Position numbers and translations under genes: made by a program. A stretch of DNA of 8,426 nt, from positions 1 through 8,426 of the forward strand of contig CAIQJD010000310.1 in the NCBI GenBank assembly GCA_903872005.1. The letters run 5' to 3'. The notes under the pieces were generated by a model. The model made no database searches. It was given only the letters and a program-made list of their open reading frames with translations, and was not told where the DNA came from. Positions within the stretch are counted from its first letter, which is position 1; every line of letters starts with the position of its first letter. Origin of the DNA: an uncultured bacterium (GTDB lineage: Bacteria; Chloroflexota; Anaerolineae; JACIWP01). Positions 7,401 to 8,426 of this stretch are shown in pieces.

Positions 7401-8426
7401 TTCCACGTGGCGCAGGTCGCCATGCGCCGTCCAGGTGGGATCGTCCGGCCCCATCGGCACGGCCGGGATGTCATTGATCGTAAAGCTGATCGTGTCGCCC
7501 GGCTGCGCGCCTTCGTCAACGCCGGGGGTGAACGGATCATCGCCGTAGACTGGCATGAAGTACTGGCTGACGACCGTCACGCGCATCATGCCGCACAGGA
7601 CGCCACTCGGATCATACGCCCGAATGACGGACCCCGCCGGCAGCGGCAGCCCATTGAGGAACGAATTCAGCCCGTAGAAATTCACCCACAGGTTGGTCGG
7701 GATGGGCGTGCCGCTCGAAGGCGTGCGCGTCGCCGTGCGCGTGGCGGTCGGCGCCGCCGGCGTCGCCGTGTTGGTGGAGGTGCTGCGCGGCGTGGCCGTG
7801 CGTGTGACCGTCGGCGTCGCCGAAGCCGTCTCCGTGGCTGTCGGGAGGCCGGTAGACGTGGCCGTCGCCGTGCGCGTGGCCGTCCGCGCCAGGGTGGGCG
7901 TCGGCGTCTGCGTCGGGCCAACCGTATTCAATTCCACATGCTTGAGGTCGCCGTTGCCCGTCCAGACCGGCATATCCGGCCCCATTGGAGCGGCCATCAC
8001 ACCGTTGATCGTGAAGGTGATCATGTCACCCGGCCGCGCGCCTTCGTCTTCCGGCGTGGAGGAATCATCCCCGTACACAGCCATCAGGCCATATTGGCCG
8101 CGCGCCCGCACGATCCACAGACCGCAGTTCACGCCATCCGGGTCCCATGCCCGCACCACATCGCCAATCCGCAACAGCTCGCCGGCATAGAAGGAATCAA
8201 TGCCATAGAAGTTCACCCAGTAGGGCGAAGGATTCACGCCCCCCGGCGTGGCCGTAGCAGTACCGGTCGCCGTCGGGCCAGGCAGCGTCTGCGTCGCCGT
8301 CGCGGTGGCCGTCGGCGCCGAAGTGGCCGTCGTCGTGGGCGTGCGTGTGACCGTCGGCGCAGTAGGCGTGCGCGTGGGCGTAGGAACGATGACCGATGTC
8401 GGCGTAGCCGTCGGCGTCGGCGCGCC
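4485..8426 (-). CDS. Giant modular secreted protein: four 98-residue repeats, Thr/Pro linkers, SdrD B-like, golvesin-like and jelly-roll domains; N-terminus beyond window
   Basis: At least 1313 residues, ending at the TAG at 4485-4487. All 63 codons above the GTG at 8237 are open and encode more Thr/Pro linker, so the gene begins beyond base 8426. Counting from codon 8237 as residue 1: 98-residue repeats at 7-104, 184-281, 357-454 and 528-625; Thr/Pro linkers of 79, 75 and 73 residues between them; a segment LVFLGLAQRNYSG (633-645); a long Thr/Pro stalk (about 646-776); an SdrD B-like or Cna-B-like domain (about 780-872, with YYDLNRNGVWDTDEP and GLSAGHYSLTET); a golvesin C-terminal-like domain (about 890-1030, with VIVDDLD, YWTLSNG, WVSLGEFWF and IAFDAMRW); and a jelly-roll, carbohydrate-binding-like domain (about 1059-1250, starting NPGFETTGNW and ending WMYVDDVTVDIC). 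The composition is extracellular. There is no LPXTG, membrane helix or sorting tail at the C-terminus, so it is either released or anchored through the unseen N-terminus. A cell-surface or polysaccharide-binding role is inference. No catalytic domain is recognised. Confidence 0.85.
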   Translation of the reverse strand, partial: GAPTPTATPTSVIVPTPTRTPTAPTVTRTPTTTATSAPTATATATQTLPGPTATGTATATPGGVNPSPYWVNFYGIDSFYAGELLRIGDVVRAWDPDGVNCGLWIVRARGQYGLMAVYGDDSSTPEDEGARPGDMITFTINGVMAAPMGPDMPVWTGNGDLKHVELNTVGPTQTPTPTLARTATRTATATSTGLPTATETASATPTVTRTATPRSTSTNTATPAAPTATRTATRTPSSGTPIPTNLWVNFYGLNSFLNGLPLPAGSVIRAYDPSGVLCGMMRVTVVSQYFMPVYGDDPFTPGVDEGAQPGDTISFTINDIPAVPMGPDDPTWTAHGDLRHVELNAPGLATPTPTATLTPIPSATPTLTTTPTQTMTPLPTRTSTPTATGITPATVTATPIIATPTATPTEIGGIIPTSEWVNLYGLHSFFDGLPLPLGAIVRAYDPDNVLCGMFIVTTPGTYGLMPVYRDDPGTPVDEGAQPGDTLHFTINGFPATPMGPDAPTWTSMGALRHVELNASSGGPTATATPTRTLTFTPTATSTPSATPTTTPRGTNTPTLTRTATATGFPLPTWTRTPTATPGSVVHPTNEWVNFYGMHSFLAGELLPAGSVVRAYDPGGVLCGIGTTTFVGQYGFLAVYRDDPMTPIDEGAVPGDTIRFTINGYDAIPMGPDAPIWTANGALLHVELNARGLRSQLVFLGLAQRNYSGAPAATPTATTAPSATPSLTPTTTRTATRTATSISTPTRTATSTNTATRVPTLTSTPSSTATMPATSTRTATATLLPSSTATTPATSTRTATSTATMPATSTRTPTVTTPATATHTPTVPTQTPTSTPTSMTGPGAVYGHVYYDLNRNGVWDTDEPTLAGAELTLSGPISGLYTTTPDGFFYFGGLSAGHYSLTETNPAGYPYSTTPDVVGFDVPALGASVRFDFGDQQTAAATPTSTATPFCPPAVIVDDLDQTFARFGTAYYWHSADVGYNNHTYWTLSNGYTVDNYGRWRPSLPGAYRYRVEVYIPAGYASNTPTSAARYMVYHRDGTTPVAIDQNLYPNRWVSLGEFWFAAGTAGWVELTDATGEAVGTRSIAFDAMRWTPMGDCPAGTPTPTPTTILLPTPTSTPTTGPCYQAIQNPGFETTGNWTMQGLLPGRYSTTTAHSGVWSGLMGIVPPAGDYEAHGSIYQQITIPTDARSATLRFWYKPFAEAPHAYPPDDFNWMGFRPGEDAKLSEVEDLAAGDLRPSFATQDWQFALIRYGALGQSWAYVLATNSNAGVWQERTYDLTPWRGQTIWVHFEVRNDGGGNRSWMYVDDVTVDICR
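5910..6302 (-). repeat. Long Thr/Pro/Ala/Ser low-complexity stalk
   Basis: About 130 residues made almost only of Thr, Pro, Ala and Ser with scattered Arg, roughly twice the length of the linkers between the 98-residue domains. It separates the repeat domains from the SdrD B-like and golvesin-like part. Such tracts are usually extended and often O-glycosylated, but glycosylation here is inference. Within it, a unit built on TATxPATSTRT recurs about three times (5991-6137). Confidence 0.85.
6363..6656 (-). repeat. 98-residue extracellular repeat domain, copy 4
   Basis: Last copy. It has GELLPAGSVVRAYDPGG, VLCG, DEGAVPGDTIRFTING and the HVELN end. Unlike the others it is followed not directly by a linker but by about 20 ordinary residues ending LVFLGLAQRNYSG. 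Confidence 0.85.
6876..7169 (-). repeat. 98-residue extracellular repeat domain, copy 3
   Basis: It starts WVNLYGLHSF, keeps RAYDPDNVLCG and DEGAQPGDTLHFTING, and ends LRHVELN. It shares most with copy 2 in its first third (GLPLP) and with copy 4 in the VYRDDP and PMGPDAP segments. The Thr/Pro linker that follows is at 6657-6875. Confidence 0.85.
7395..7688 (-). repeat. 98-residue extracellular repeat domain, copy 2
   Basis: Same length as copy 1. It lacks one residue in the SQYFMPVYGDD strand and gains one in DDPFTPGVDEGA, so the total stays 98. Its FTINDIPAVPMGPDDP replaces the usual Gly after FTIN by Asp. The next Thr/Pro linker is at 7170-7394. Confidence 0.85.
7926..8219 (-). repeat. 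98-residue extracellular repeat domain, copy 1
   Basis: This is the first copy in the window and the most divergent. It has RAWDPDGVNCG where the others have RAYDP..VLCG, DDSSTPEDEGARPGD in the acidic segment, and the same WVNFYG start and HVELN end. It is followed by a Thr/Pro linker at 7689-7925. Confidence 0.85.
8238..8426 (-). repeat. Thr/Pro linker running off the window edge
   Basis: 63 uninterrupted codons in frame with the giant gene, with Thr/Pro/Ala content like the other inter-domain linkers (VPTPTRTPTAPTVTRTPT). Its presence ahead of copy 1 implies that another domain, possibly a further 98-residue copy, lies beyond base 8426. Confidence 0.85.

Noticed and set aside
5932..8190. 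Several plus-strand frames rich in VGVAVGV patterns
   Set aside because: They are the mirror of the ACG/CCG-type Thr/Pro codons of the minus-strand protein, with no start signals.
5910..8426. CRISPR array or DNA-level tandem repeat
   Set aside because: The similarity is at protein level with changing codons and long units. There are no short identical repeats with unique spacers.

Overview
This window looks like a GC-rich anaerobic bacterium, most likely a Chloroflexota member of the Anaerolineae type. That assignment is inference. It rests on a very long secreted protein with Thr/Pro linkers, a polytopic membrane protein of a type common in that phylum, and Wood-Ljungdahl (reductive acetyl-CoA) genes in the same stretch. 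The hexamer GCCGGC is strikingly frequent in all reading frames and between genes, which suggests that all parts come from one genome.

Bases 1-4375 (plus strand) hold a Wood-Ljungdahl maturation and methyl-transfer block. In order: the 3' end of a reductive activator of the corrinoid/iron-sulfur protein (RACo/AcsV type); a 696-residue membrane protein of the GT-C glycosyltransferase-like kind, starting 4 bases after it; a CooC/AcsF-type nickel-insertion ATPase with the P-loop and the C-Y-C metal site; and an AcsE-type methyltetrahydrofolate:corrinoid/iron-sulfur protein methyltransferase. AcsE loads the methyl group onto Co(I) of the corrinoid protein, RACo rescues that protein when the cobalt oxidises to Co(II), and CooC/AcsF serves the nickel site of CO dehydrogenase/acetyl-CoA synthase. 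The membrane protein has no evident role in this pathway.

Bases 4376-4484 separate convergent genes and carry a perfect 15-bp stem hairpin that probably terminates transcription from both sides.

Bases 4485-8426 (minus strand) are one open frame for a giant modular extracellular protein. It stays open to the right edge, so its true N-terminus lies outside the window and the GTG at 8237 is internal. Reading from its N-terminal side there are four copies of a 98-residue domain joined by 73-79-residue Thr/Pro linkers, then a 130-residue Thr/Pro stalk, an SdrD B-like/Cna-B-like domain, a golvesin C-terminal-like domain and a jelly-roll, carbohydrate-binding-like C-terminal domain. No anchor is visible at the C-terminus. 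I do not recognise the 98-residue domain as a named family; it is the best candidate here for something undescribed. No tRNA, rRNA, CRISPR array or insertion sequence was seen.
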